The position numbers were made by a program, and so were the translations under genes. From contig NZ_LUTV01000001.1 of NCBI RefSeq assembly GCF_001646945.1, positions 164,449 through 213,290 on the forward strand: a DNA stretch of 48,842 nucleotides, written 5' to 3'. Source of the DNA: Endozoicomonas ascidiicola. Lineage in GTDB: Bacteria > Pseudomonadota > Gammaproteobacteria > Pseudomonadales > Endozoicomonadaceae. The notes under the pieces are model-generated. The model was not told the DNA's origin. It did not search any database and saw only the letters and a list, made by a program, of their open reading frames with translations. Shown piece by piece: positions 34,947-44,686 of the stretch. Each line of letters begins with the position of its first letter. Within the stretch, counting starts at the first letter, position 1.

Positions 34947-36071
34947 TTAATAAATAGTAAGCACTGACACAGGATTATTTTCTACCCCTGAAAGGCGCCA
35001 CTTAATTCGACCGACATCCAGCCCCGCCTTTTCTACCTGTGCTTTCAGATAATTGAGCCTACCTTGTTGCAGCTGTTTCAGCAGTTGCTGATTGCCGGGC
35101 CAATTTTCCAGCAACCACTGCTCGGCTATCTGAAATCGTTCATTGGATGATGTCGTCCCCACTTCCGGGATTTTCTTTTGTTGGGTTGCTAAATACATTT
35201 GCTCCAGTAAGGCAGACTTCACATCCAGGGGTATTGATTCCACATCTGTCACTTCACTGGAGGGACTAATCACTGAATACAACTCCAGCAAAGCAGAATC
35301 CAACGCCTGCCGGGATAATGCTCTACTGTCTTCTTTTTCTGAAATGCCTACCTTTATTTCAATTCGTAAATCAGGGCGAGCTGACATCATTTTTTTCAAA
35401 GCCCGCATACTGGAGCCATCAGACGCCTGAAGCTCTGCCTGCCCAATAATGTGGCTAAGCGCTGGTGCAATCGGCATCTGAATAACCTGAGACAGGTATT
35501 CAAAGGGATGATCTGAAATCCATTGAATCCGGCGAACCAGTAATTCAGCCAGTTCATTTTCAGAAAGATGACGACGATCCCCACTAAAGTTAATAATACT
35601 TGCGCCGGACTTATCAGCGGTTAGTCGTTTAAAATAATGATTTTTCTGAGCATCAGCCCAGCGAGATACTCGTAAATTTCCTTGACCATTCGTAGCGTCA
35701 TATTCAACTCCAAACACACTCCCATCCAGAAGACTTAACCCAGGATTGGCAAGCAGCTGGTTGATATCAATGACCGGTTCTTTCTGATCTTTTTTATCAG
35801 GATCAACTGTTTTTTCAGTGGGAGTGTCTTCTAAAGATGGCTTCTCTGAGTCATCAGGCTCTTCTTCAGGTAAATCAGTTGTGTCATCTTCTACCTGTTG
35901 ACCAGCATCAACCTGTTCATCCACTTTAGAGTTTACTGGTATCTCAAGCGCAGAGTCAGGGCTGCTATGTTCAGACTCATTAGTGAAATAGAGAAAGCCA
36001 AAAAATAAGCCAAGAACGGCAAAAAGAGATACAAGAACAGGGCGCAACCAACGACGGCCAATAAAAGACAT
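34947..36071 (-). CDS. Membrane-anchored protein of unknown function
   Basis: 374 residues, family not recognised. One N-terminal transmembrane helix (about 11-30, PVLVSLFAVLGLFFGFLYFT), then a long acidic, Pro/Asp/Glu-rich linker (about 32-100), then a folded region to the end. The region 215-260 (MRALKKMMSARPDLRIEIKV) and the last 45 residues (LNYLKAQVEKAGLDVGRIKW) resemble the OmpA-like C-terminal ends of DUF748-type proteins, which is only a weak hint. Type II topology with the body in the periplasm is likely. It follows hda by 31 bases and may be co-transcribed. Confidence 0.7.
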   Translation of the reverse strand: MSFIGRRWLRPVLVSLFAVLGLFFGFLYFTNESEHSSPDSALEIPVNSKVDEQVDAGQQVEDDTTDLPEEEPDDSEKPSLEDTPTEKTVDPDKKDQKEPVIDINQLLANPGLSLLDGSVFGVEYDATNGQGNLRVSRWADAQKNHYFKRLTADKSGASIINFSGDRRHLSENELAELLVRRIQWISDHPFEYLSQVIQMPIAPALSHIIGQAELQASDGSSMRALKKMMSARPDLRIEIKVGISEKEDSRALSRQALDSALLELYSVISPSSEVTDVESIPLDVKSALLEQMYLATQQKKIPEVGTTSSNERFQIAEQWLLENWPGNQQLLKQLQQGRLNYLKAQVEKAGLDVGRIKWRLSGVENNPVSVLTIY

Positions 36072-36102
36072 GTGTCTGTTGCTCCCGATAACAGTGGAAA
36101 AG

Positions 36103-36810
36103 CTACCAGCCCATCACTTCTTTGACGAAAGGTATGGTCAACTTACGCTTGGCTCGCAGCGAAGCACTGTCCAGTTTCTGCAACATACCAAACAGTTGCC
36201 CCATATCTCTGGAGCCACGATGGATAATAAACCGGGCAACATCATCACTGAGGTCAAAACCACGGAACCGTGCCCGTAATTTCAACGCAGAGAGTTTATC
36301 GTGATCATTCAGTGGGTGAACCTGAAACACCAGCCCCCAGCTTAAGCGGGAAACCAGATCCTGAAGCTGAATACCCAGGGATTTGGGTGGATTGCCTGCC
36401 GCCACAAGAAAACGGGTTTGCGAATCACGAAGGCGATTAAACAAATCAAACAGTGCTTCTTCCCATTCATCCACACCAGCCACTTCACCAATGTCATCCA
36501 GACACACCAGCTGCAGGTGTTCAATACCTTCCAGCATTTTGGGTGAATAATGGATCAACTCTTTCATGGGCAGATAAATACTTCTGCCACCACGGCTATC
36601 CACCTGATGACAGGCGGCCTGCAGCAGATGGCTGCAGCCAACACCGGAATTTCCGTAGACAAAGATAAACTGCTCAGATTCAATGCCCGCTGCCGCCCTG
36701 TCCATATTCAACAGGTTTACCAGCGTGTCGTTCTGACCGCTGAAAAAGTTGGCAAACGTGGCATCATCTCTAAGCTGGACACCAAGCGGAAGCTGCACAG
36801 GCAAACTCAT
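36103..36810 (-). CDS. hda: DnaA regulatory inactivator Hda
   Basis: 235 residues from the ATG at 36810 (MSLPVQLPLGVQL); upstream ATG 36819 and TTG 36822 are alternatives. The N-terminal QLPL is the beta-clamp binding motif. The AAA+ core has a P-loop GNSGVGCSHLLQA, Walker B LVCLDDIGEV, and a C-terminal region with SRDMGQLFGMLQKLDSAS. Hda with the DNA-loaded sliding clamp triggers ATP hydrolysis by DnaA. The P-loop lysine position holds Cys; E. coli Hda has Arg there. The order perM-hda is usual. Confidence 0.92.
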   Translation of the reverse strand: MSLPVQLPLGVQLRDDATFANFFSGQNDTLVNLLNMDRAAAGIESEQFIFVYGNSGVGCSHLLQAACHQVDSRGGRSIYLPMKELIHYSPKMLEGIEHLQLVCLDDIGEVAGVDEWEEALFDLFNRLRDSQTRFLVAAGNPPKSLGIQLQDLVSRLSWGLVFQVHPLNDHDKLSALKLRARFRGFDLSDDVARFIIHRGSRDMGQLFGMLQKLDSASLRAKRKLTIPFVKEVMGW

Positions 36811-37021
36811 AATGGACATCAAATCCGTAAACGTAACGTGAGCGCTCTTATTCTGCCGCTCGTTTCCTGATCCTTCGTTTGGATCATCACGACAGATACT
36901 GCAAAGTTACAAAATAGCGGAGATAAATAAAACCGTTCATTTATCAACCGACATTGACACCAGTCAAACAACTTGAAGATAAAGGGATTTTTCTACAGAG
37001 AATTCCCGACTACCTCCATTT

Positions 37022-38104
37022 TTACCCGTCCCGATCTTTATTCAGCCCCGCATGATAAAGGTCACTGGACTTATAGTTTCTATGCAAGTGTCGCAAGAGT
37101 ACCATAATAATCGCGCCCATGGGCAGAGCAATCAGCATGCCTACAAAGCCAAACAACTGGCCACCGGCCATCAGGGCAAAAATCACAGCAACGGGGTGCA
37201 AACCAATGCGCTCACCCACCAGCATTGGCGTCAGCACCCAACTCTCCAAAACCTGACCGACCAAAAACACCGCCGTCACCATGGCGATACCGGTATAAGT
37301 GTCAAACTGGAACAGGGCAACCACAATGGCTGCGGCGAAACCAATCACAAACCCCATATAAGGAATGATGCTGGCAAGCCCGGCCAACATGCCAATCAGG
37401 ATAGAAAATTCAAGGCCAATCATCATCAAGCCCAGGCTGTAAATGCCACCCAGAGCCATCATTACCATCAGCTGGCCTTTCAGGAAGGCGCCCAGAACTT
37501 CATCACACTCTTTCATCAGAGTGACAACCACTGGCTCCACATTTCTGGGCAACATCATTTTCAGGTCGCCCATCATCTTGTCCCAGTCTCGAAGCAGATA
37601 AAATGTCACCACCGGAACCAGGGTCAAATTCGCCAGAAAGCCCAGTAAAGCCATGGAAGATCGGGAAATAGACACACCCAAATTGGCTAACAAACCACCA
37701 GCATTCTTCCACTGGCTAGCCAGCTGCTTAGACATTTCACTGAAATCAAAAAGAGCCGGATCAATAGAGACATACTTTGAGATAAGCGGAACCAGGTTGC
37801 TTTCGATCCACACTGCCCATACCGGCAGCAATTGAACGACAGCTTTAATCTGATGCGCCAGCGCCGGAATCACCAGCAGCAACCCCATGGCAAGAATGCT
37901 AAAAATCAGGAAGAAAACGCAGGTGACTGATAATGAGCGAGACAACCCTTTAGATTCAAGCCAATCCGCCAGAGGGTCGCCCAGATAAGCCAGCACCATA
38001 CTGACGACAAATGGCGTCAATACAGCACCCAGAAAATGCACAAGAAGAATCGACGCCACAACCACTGCAGCAATCATATAGCGCTGGTGAACCGTTAGCT
38101 GCAT
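37022..38104 (-). CDS. perM: AI-2E family transporter, PerM-like
   Basis: 360 residues with about eight transmembrane helices and the family segments LLRDWDKMMGDLKMMLP and LVGERIGLHPVAVIFALMAG. Members include autoinducer-2 exporters and Na+/H+ antiporters; the cargo is unknown here. It starts three bases after the DUF2066 stop and precedes hda. Confidence 0.92.
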   Translation of the reverse strand: MQLTVHQRYMIAAVVVASILLVHFLGAVLTPFVVSMVLAYLGDPLADWLESKGLSRSLSVTCVFFLIFSILAMGLLLVIPALAHQIKAVVQLLPVWAVWIESNLVPLISKYVSIDPALFDFSEMSKQLASQWKNAGGLLANLGVSISRSSMALLGFLANLTLVPVVTFYLLRDWDKMMGDLKMMLPRNVEPVVVTLMKECDEVLGAFLKGQLMVMMALGGIYSLGLMMIGLEFSILIGMLAGLASIIPYMGFVIGFAAAIVVALFQFDTYTGIAMVTAVFLVGQVLESWVLTPMLVGERIGLHPVAVIFALMAGGQLFGFVGMLIALPMGAIIMVLLRHLHRNYKSSDLYHAGLNKDRDG

Positions 38105-38107
38105 GAG

Positions 38108-39193
38108 TTACTGTCGTCCTGTCCAGCGATAGGTCATGGCCGTTATTTCGCTCAGTGGATCATTAACATCCTGACTGACCAACGACACTGGCTCGAGATT
38201 CCGACCAAGAGCAAGGGCATCCGCCAGCTGGCTTTCGGAGCCATCGATGGTCAACTCCAGACTAATGACTGAACCACGAACATTTTCCACATCCACAGCA
38301 CGAACCGCATTGACTCGCTCAAGATACTTAACCAGTGTTGCATAATCATCCAGCGTGCTGACGTTTTCCACCGTCAGGTTCACCTTACTGCTGGCATCGG
38401 ACGTATTGACGGCATAATGTTGCGATAAAACAGAACCAACCAAATCCGATGCAGTCTGTGCTACCCCCTGACTGTTCAGCCCCTGAATCGCTGCAGATTG
38501 GGTATTACCACGGAACGTTAGGTTTAAACGACCGTAATAACGGCCATTATCTTCCGCAAGACGACCGGACAAAATAGATTGCGAGCCATACCGCTTGGAC
38601 GCTTCCAGAATCTTTCCACTGAAGCCGCCCCACACATCCACCGCAGAAATAGCAGCCTCATCCTCAAAGTCCATCAATGGAAACAGCGATGGCAGCCCTC
38701 GCTGGGAAAAGGCCTGACCAAACACTCTTGGCAACTCATCAGCGGAGCTTACCAAAGTACGTAGACCACGATCTTCAATGGCCAACCACATCAACGTTGA
38801 TGGGCGATTTTTGCCCCAAATCGGCACACCTGCCTGTTCCAGCAGCTGATTCACTGCCAGCTCATCAAAGGTCGCCTGAAAATATTTCTGCCGGTTTGTT
38901 GAAGTGTCATCGGTACGAAAACCAAACTCCCGGATATAGGTTTCCGGCTTAGACAATGCATTTCGAATATAGATATTGGTAAGCACACCCCGCTGCCCGG
39001 CAACTTTCACCAGCACATCCGACAGCGCCTGACTCATAGCTTCAGCCCGCTGTGTGCCATCCTGACCGGCGATAGGCACTTCATGACGATACAGACCTTT
39101 AACCACAGCAGCCTGAGTAACGCTCGACAACGCCATCACGCTCAGCGCCAAAAGCATAGGCAGCAGGTAACGACCCCTTAAAGCATTTGCCAT
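38108..39193 (-). CDS. DUF2066 secreted or periplasmic protein
   Basis: 361 residues from the ATG at 39193, chosen because it opens a good signal peptide (LLPMLLALSVMALSSVTQA); no clear ribosome binding site is seen, and the frame stays open to 39310. The DUF2066 start VVKGLYRHEVPIAGQDGTQR follows cleavage. Function unknown, although it is commonly next to perM and hda, with purM divergent upstream. Here aidB and an ankyrin gene separate it from purM. Confidence 0.86.
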   Translation of the reverse strand: MANALRGRYLLPMLLALSVMALSSVTQAAVVKGLYRHEVPIAGQDGTQRAEAMSQALSDVLVKVAGQRGVLTNIYIRNALSKPETYIREFGFRTDDTSTNRQKYFQATFDELAVNQLLEQAGVPIWGKNRPSTLMWLAIEDRGLRTLVSSADELPRVFGQAFSQRGLPSLFPLMDFEDEAAISAVDVWGGFSGKILEASKRYGSQSILSGRLAEDNGRYYGRLNLTFRGNTQSAAIQGLNSQGVAQTASDLVGSVLSQHYAVNTSDASSKVNLTVENVSTLDDYATLVKYLERVNAVRAVDVENVRGSVISLELTIDGSESQLADALALGRNLEPVSLVSQDVNDPLSEITAMTYRWTGRQ

Positions 39194-39468
39194 AAAGAGG
39201 AAGACATGTTGGATCGTGACACTGGTCGTTCCAGTCTGGGTAGCTTGGCATTGCACAGCCGCCGGCATCGAAAAAATCCTGTTCAAAAAAGCAAAATGTA
39301 ATTCTGCCACAATTTACAACAAAAAGAGCAGATTTACACAGCAAGGCTTGAATCTCCGCCCAGAATCTAAGAAAAAATCATGTTTTTGCATTGCTGCTAC
39401 TGACAGACGAAAAGATACCAGTAAACTGTTTCTAAAATTCAGAATAATAAAAGCCGGTGCCCCTCGCT

Positions 39469-41145
39469 ATGTCGCTGACCTTTGATCGTCAAAAAGAAAA
39501 CGAAAGTTCAGAAACTCATCAGGTGACCAATCAACCCAGCGCCCTGAAAGACTACAACCTCTATACCAGTGATGACGCTCTACAGCGCTGGACAGCAGTT
39601 TATGGCGGAAACTGGGCAGAAGATCAATTAAAGCAATACGGTCACCACTGCGGCCACGAACTGCAAGAAGCCGGCTTTCTTGCCAACGAAAACAAACCTC
39701 TGTTTGAAACACACGATCGCTTTGGTCATCGCGTAGATCTGGTGCGTTTTCATCCGGCCTATCACCAGCTGATGAGTGCAGCCATTAACGCAGGCATGCA
39801 CTCTCTTCCCTGGACTTCAGAGCAACAAGGCGCCCATGTCGCCCGGGCAGCCATGGAATACCTCCATTTTCAGGCCGATGCGGGCTCGGGTTGCCCACTG
39901 ACCATGACCTTTGCCGCCGTGCCGGCTCTGAAACATGCGCCAGAAATCGCTAAAGAGTGGCTGCCAAAAATCACCGCTTGCCACTATGACCATGGTAACC
40001 GTCCTTATTTTGAAAAAGCCGGCGTCACCATCGGCATGGCCATGACGGAAAAACAAGGCGGTTCTGATGTCCGCGCTAATTCCACCCGGGCTTACCCGCT
40101 AACGTCTGACACAGGGAATAGCAAAACCTACGAACTGTTTGGTCACAAATGGTTTTGCTCCGCGCCCATGTGCGATGCTTTCCTGGTGCTGGCTCACACA
40201 GAAAAGGGGCTCTCCTGCTTTCTGATGCCCCGCTGGCGCCCGGATGGTAATAAAAACGCCATGTACATCCAGCGGTTGAAAAACAAGTTGGGCAATATCT
40301 CCAACGCCTCTTCGGAAATAGAACTTCGAGGTGCATTTGCCTGGATGATTGGCGAAGAAGGCCGCGGCGTACCCACCATTATCGATATGGTGGCCATGAC
40401 ACGTTTTGACTGCATGGTTGGGTCTTCCGCTTTAATGAGACAAGCGTTGGCGCAAGCCATTCATCACACTGGCGGACGCGCTGCATTTGGTAAAAACCTT
40501 CACGATCAGCCGCTGATGCAAAACGTGCTGGCGGATCTTGCCATTGAGTCCGAGGCAGCTCTTGCCATGTCCATGCGGGTTGGCGCCGCACTGGATAATC
40601 TTGATAACGAGCAAGAGCAGTTATTCGCACGCCTTGCCACCGCCGTTGGCAAATACTGGATTTGCAAGCGCGCACCGCACTTTACGTATGAGGCGATGGA
40701 GTGCATCGGTGGCGTGGGTTATGTGGAAGAAAACATCCTGCCACGGCTTTATCGCGAAGCACCAGTGAATGCGATCTGGGAAGGCTCCGGTAATGTTCAG
40801 TGTCTGGATGTATTACGTGCGATACAAAAAGAACCCAAAGTGCTGGATGCCTTTTTCCAGGAGCTGCAACAATCTGCCGGGCAATATCGCAGCTATGATC
40901 AGTATCTGGAAAATTTGAGAGAAACATTCTACGACACTGACAGTATTGAACGTCGAGCTCGTACGCTGGTTGATAAATTAGCCATCAGCCTGCAAGCTGC
41001 TATCTTAATAAAGCATGGCGATGAAACAGTCACTGAAGCATTTATCCGCTCCCGTATTGAGAACCGTGACGGTTTCAATCTAGGTACGCTGGATGCATGC
41101 ACAGACTGCATAAAAATCCTGAAAAAAGCACAACCCGATCTTTGA
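39469..41145 (+). CDS. AidB-like acyl-CoA dehydrogenase family protein
   Basis: 558 residues from the ATG at 39469; an upstream GTG at 39457 is possible. Matches the AidB branch of acyl-CoA dehydrogenases in length and motifs: MAMTEKQGGSDVRANSTRAY (flavin-binding loop), KWFCSAPMCDAFLVLAHT, and the C-terminal core ECIGGVGYVEENILPRLYRE. E. coli AidB is an FAD and DNA-binding protein of the adaptive response to alkylation; other members are isovaleryl-CoA-type dehydrogenases. No ada operon is nearby, so the name is not transferred. Confidence 0.88.
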   Translation: MSLTFDRQKENESSETHQVTNQPSALKDYNLYTSDDALQRWTAVYGGNWAEDQLKQYGHHCGHELQEAGFLANENKPLFETHDRFGHRVDLVRFHPAYHQLMSAAINAGMHSLPWTSEQQGAHVARAAMEYLHFQADAGSGCPLTMTFAAVPALKHAPEIAKEWLPKITACHYDHGNRPYFEKAGVTIGMAMTEKQGGSDVRANSTRAYPLTSDTGNSKTYELFGHKWFCSAPMCDAFLVLAHTEKGLSCFLMPRWRPDGNKNAMYIQRLKNKLGNISNASSEIELRGAFAWMIGEEGRGVPTIIDMVAMTRFDCMVGSSALMRQALAQAIHHTGGRAAFGKNLHDQPLMQNVLADLAIESEAALAMSMRVGAALDNLDNEQEQLFARLATAVGKYWICKRAPHFTYEAMECIGGVGYVEENILPRLYREAPVNAIWEGSGNVQCLDVLRAIQKEPKVLDAFFQELQQSAGQYRSYDQYLENLRETFYDTDSIERRARTLVDKLAISLQAAILIKHGDETVTEAFIRSRIENRDGFNLGTLDACTDCIKILKKAQPDL

Positions 41146-41151
41146 CTGTCA

Positions 41152-41184
41152 TCACCACTTTCCTCCATAGACAGAAAGTGGTGA
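41152..41184. terminator. Hairpin between convergent genes
   Basis: TCACCACTTTC (41152-41162) and its exact complement GAAAGTGGTGA (41174-41184) with an 11-base loop, between the aidB-like stop and the stop of the convergent ankyrin gene. Likely a bidirectional terminator, but without U tracts. Confidence 0.65.
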
Positions 41185-41215
41185 AGCTGAGGTAAACTGG
41201 ATGTATATGTATTGA

Positions 41216-43159
41216 TCACCATGGATCTTTGACTTTAGCGCCATCGATCATATTAGCTAAGTGAGAACCCACTAACCCTCTCAACTTAGCAGAGGCGTTT
41301 TCCGGCATTTTTTGTTGATACTGACACAATGCGAGATATGAATTATCAAGATCTATTTTTGAAGCAAGAAGCAGTTCAATAATCTCGGGAGAAAACGGTG
41401 TTGTAAGCGCAACTGTCATAAGTGACTCTTCTTTTGACGGACTTTTCTTAGGTACCAGAGAAGTGGTGTGGGTATCCGCTCCATTTTTCAGAAGCGCATC
41501 GACCATCCGGGCATTGCCCATTAAGCAGGCTTGCATCAGAGGTGTAACACCATTTTGCTTCCTGTTAATAAACTCTTTTGCCCCACTGTCCAATACCACC
41601 TTCAATTCATTGACCGCTTCACATTCAATAAGGTTAAAGAGAGGGTTACCGGAGGTGGATGTCAATCGATTAATCTTTTTACTCTGCATGGCTAAAAGTG
41701 CTTCATCAGGAAACAACAAATAGCTGACGGCATCCATTTTGATATACCGAACTCCAGCAATTCGGCACAAAAGCACATCCAGAAGAGAAACCAGATTTGT
41801 ATTGCCTGATTGAAAAGGGTGAACCGCCAATACCTGCCTCAGCACTTTTACTATCTCTTTGCGTAAAGCCGTTTCTTTTTGTTGTGATGGCAGATCCCCA
41901 TTTTTCAATCCCTGAACTGCACAATTAAAACCATCAACCAACTCTGTCAGCTGTGCTTTTTTATCCTGTTTTGATAAAGGGGATGCCAGAAAAAAACAAG
42001 AAGGGTCTTTTGGGTCAATTTTTATTGCCTGTTTATAATTGGTCACCTGTAACAGTTTTTTAGCATTATCTCTATCCGCCATAACCGCTTCTACATTACT
42101 GAATCGCCTGATAAAACCCGCAGCGTTTTTTCTGTCTTCCAAACTACTACAAATAATCACCGAATTCTTGATAATCGACTCCATTGTTGCCTGGGAATAT
42201 TCGCCCTTCTCAAATGCTACTTTCTGATAAACATTTTCTGACCAGCAACCGCCATCGCCCAGTTTGTGACTGATTTGTTCAAGATGCTGAAGACATAAAC
42301 CCGTATTAATATTCACCGTCAGAACATAGCTCAAACCATTAACCATTTTTATGGCGTGATAAGGGTAGATATCTTGCAAATGTCGGTACCGCCCGGAAGA
42401 CTCATCCACATAAAAACCACACAACTCATCATGATGACGCTGAATAAACGTCTGCCCTGAAATATCACAGGAAAGCTGAAACAGTGCCTTCTCCGTCTGC
42501 ATAGCATTATCAAAGAAAGCAGTAAATACCGGTTTGAGCGGATTAGTACCCGGAAGACTCTCTTCGAGCTTCTGCTTTATAAACGCCAATATCTCAATAC
42601 GTTCATCATGGCGACTAACCTTTTTATACACATGCATTTCTACTATGACGGCGAGACAATAAGCCACAAGCTGAACATCAGGGTCGAGGTAGCATTCATC
42701 AGAACCTGCTCCTGAGGTTGCTATTGTTGATACTTTTTCGCTTCCAGCACCCTCTGCAGCCCGCTGCCTTTCAATAAAACGATTTTCCTGCCCTAACTCA
42801 TGGAGGGTGTTTAGAAATGCGCTTGCATTTCCATCAGCAAACCATCCCCCAACACGATCTACCGATTCAGCAGTAGACCAATCGGTAGCAGGGTTCAGCT
42901 CTCTTAGACTAACCGGCGCAAAAGGCGGGGCATTATTCGGCTTAAGGTCAACAGTAGCAACAGGCTCAGAGAAGCTAACACGCCTGCTATAAGGACCAAA
43001 AAAGCCTTGTGAAATATCCACCCCACCCCGTTTTAACCAAAACCCATTTATCAAATTGTCAGCTTCAACAAACCGTATTTTCCTTTCTTTGTCCGCAACA
43101 ACCTCCGCACTATTCCGAACATACAGCAACTGTGATGCTGGTGAAGTATTTGTCAGCAT
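41216..43159 (-). CDS. Ankyrin-repeat protein with a variant Fic-like motif, effector-like
   Basis: 647 residues, no signal peptide. The C-terminal part has ankyrin repeats at about 505-610 (NGVTPLMQACLMGNARMVDA, LLKNGAD, PEIIELLLASKIDLDN). At 447-455, after a predicted helix, stands HPFQSGNTN followed by a hydrophobic helix LVSLLDVLLCRIAG. This resembles the Fic motif HPFx[D/E]GNGR, with Ser451 at the acidic position and Asn455 for the arginine, so catalysis would be altered or lost. The combination recalls Fic-ankyrin effectors such as Legionella AnkX. The N-terminal 400 residues are unassigned. It lies between the aidB-like gene and purM, in a block that is usually just DUF2066-purM. Function is inference. 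Confidence 0.8.
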   Translation of the reverse strand: MLTNTSPASQLLYVRNSAEVVADKERKIRFVEADNLINGFWLKRGGVDISQGFFGPYSRRVSFSEPVATVDLKPNNAPPFAPVSLRELNPATDWSTAESVDRVGGWFADGNASAFLNTLHELGQENRFIERQRAAEGAGSEKVSTIATSGAGSDECYLDPDVQLVAYCLAVIVEMHVYKKVSRHDERIEILAFIKQKLEESLPGTNPLKPVFTAFFDNAMQTEKALFQLSCDISGQTFIQRHHDELCGFYVDESSGRYRHLQDIYPYHAIKMVNGLSYVLTVNINTGLCLQHLEQISHKLGDGGCWSENVYQKVAFEKGEYSQATMESIIKNSVIICSSLEDRKNAAGFIRRFSNVEAVMADRDNAKKLLQVTNYKQAIKIDPKDPSCFFLASPLSKQDKKAQLTELVDGFNCAVQGLKNGDLPSQQKETALRKEIVKVLRQVLAVHPFQSGNTNLVSLLDVLLCRIAGVRYIKMDAVSYLLFPDEALLAMQSKKINRLTSTSGNPLFNLIECEAVNELKVVLDSGAKEFINRKQNGVTPLMQACLMGNARMVDALLKNGADTHTTSLVPKKSPSKEESLMTVALTTPFSPEIIELLLASKIDLDNSYLALCQYQQKMPENASAKLRGLVGSHLANMIDGAKVKDPW

Positions 43160-43534
43160 TTTATTCTCATGTGAAAGCAGTAAAACAGAAACCGACTCTA
43201 CGTGAGAGTCATGATAACCTCAGGGATTAGTCGTAAATTTATTAGAGCCAATCCCGCTATCTATACAAGCTAGACGTGAACCGAACTCAAGAATTAAGTG
43301 ATTGATGTTGAGTCAATAAATCTGAAATCAAACAACCAGTTGATGTACAAGCTTAGTTATCGAGCCAGAATTCGCCGCACCAATTGACAAACTTCTCTGC
43401 ACCAATCATTGCGATCAGCGCACCACCCTCCTAAAATACCCGCCCTTATCCACCCGAATTTTCAAACTGAGTCACGTGAGTTCCCGAACAGACTCAGTCA
43501 ATAACAAGCTCTGGCCACAGGCGGATTCATACCA
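43160..43534. other. Divergent intergenic region upstream of purM
   Basis: About 375 bases with no credible gene. It must contain the purM promoter on the right and the ankyrin gene promoter on the left. I looked for a PurR operator of the ACGCAAACGTTTGCGT type near purM and saw no good match. Confidence 0.35.
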
Positions 43535-44581
43535 ATGAACAAATCGGACTCCAGAACTTCCCTGAGCTACAAGGACGCTGGCGTAGATATCGACGCTGGA
43601 AATGCTCTGGTTGACAGAATAAAACAAGTGGCAAAAGCCACCGCACGCCCGGAAGTGATGGGAGGCCTTGGCGGTTTTGGCGCCCTTTGCGAACTGCCAG
43701 CAGGTTACAAACAACCCGTTCTTGTCTCTGGCACCGATGGCGTTGGTACCAAGCTGAAGCTGGCCATGGATCTCAACATGCATGACGACATCGGCATCGA
43801 TCTGGTGGCCATGTGCGTGAATGACTTGGTGGTGTGCGGCGCAGAACCTCTCTTCTTTCTGGATTACTACGCCACCGGCAAACTCAATGTGGATGTGGCA
43901 GAACGGGTAGTTGCCGGTATCGGCAAAGGTTGCGAACTTTCCGGCTGCTCCCTGATTGGTGGCGAAACCGCCGAAATGCCCGGCATGTATCAGGGCGATG
44001 ATTACGACCTGGCTGGCTTCTGTGTGGGCGTGGTGGAAAAGTCTGAAATCATCGATGGCAGTAAAGTGGCAGCGGGCGATGTATTAATTGGTCTGAAGTC
44101 CAGCGGTCCTCATTCCAATGGTTATTCGTTGATTCGAAAAGTGCTGGAAGTCTCTGACACTGATCTGAGCACACCTCTGGAAGGCAAACCCATAGCTGAA
44201 CACCTGATGGCGCCAACGCGCATCTATGTGAAATCGTTACTCCAACTGCAAAAAGAATTGCCGGTTCACGCCATGGCACATAATACCGGTGGCGGTTTGC
44301 CAGAGAACCTGCCGCGAGTGATTCCCGAAGGCTGTCAGGCGGTGATTGATACCAACAGCTGGGAAATCCCCGCCATCTTTCGATTCCTGCAAGAACAAGG
44401 CAACATTGACGCTTTTGAACTGTACCGTACCTTCAATTGCGGCATTGGCATGATTCTTTGCATCCCGGCAAGCCATCAAGAGCAGGCAATGCAGCGTCTG
44501 GTGGAACTGGGCGAAGCGCCAATGGTTATTGGTCATATTGAGACGGCTGAAGCGGAAGGTGAAACGGTGATTTTCCGTTAA
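43535..44581 (+). CDS. purM: Phosphoribosylformylglycinamidine cyclo-ligase
   Basis: 348 residues. PurM makes aminoimidazole ribonucleotide from FGAM with ATP, the fifth step of purine synthesis. The start [20 protein letters not shown], the segment [15 protein letters not shown], and [20 protein letters not shown] are the family signatures. It is followed by a terminator-like hairpin and then purN. Confidence 0.97.
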   Translation: MNKSDSRTSLSYKDAGVDIDAGNALVDRIKQVAKATARPEVMGGLGGFGALCELPAGYKQPVLVSGTDGVGTKLKLAMDLNMHDDIGIDLVAMCVNDLVVCGAEPLFFLDYYATGKLNVDVAERVVAGIGKGCELSGCSLIGGETAEMPGMYQGDDYDLAGFCVGVVEKSEIIDGSKVAAGDVLIGLKSSGPHSNGYSLIRKVLEVSDTDLSTPLEGKPIAEHLMAPTRIYVKSLLQLQKELPVHAMAHNTGGGLPENLPRVIPEGCQAVIDTNSWEIPAIFRFLQEQGNIDAFELYRTFNCGIGMILCIPASHQEQAMQRLVELGEAPMVIGHIETAEAEGETVIFR

Positions 44582-44620
44582 CCGGAACTTTTACCGGCGT
44601 TTCCTCATCAAAGTTGAACC

Positions 44621-44652
44621 GGGCTCACATTCTTTCGTGAGTCCGTTTTTTT
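44621..44652 (+). terminator. Intrinsic terminator between purM and purN
   Basis: GGGCTCAC (44621-44628) pairs with GTGAGTCC (44637-44644, one G-T pair) and is followed by G and seven T. It is 40 bases past purM and 35 bases before purN, so purN is either read through in part or has its own start. Confidence 0.75.
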
Positions 44653-44686
44653 AAATGTTATTTCTAAACATCATCAGGAATCAGCA

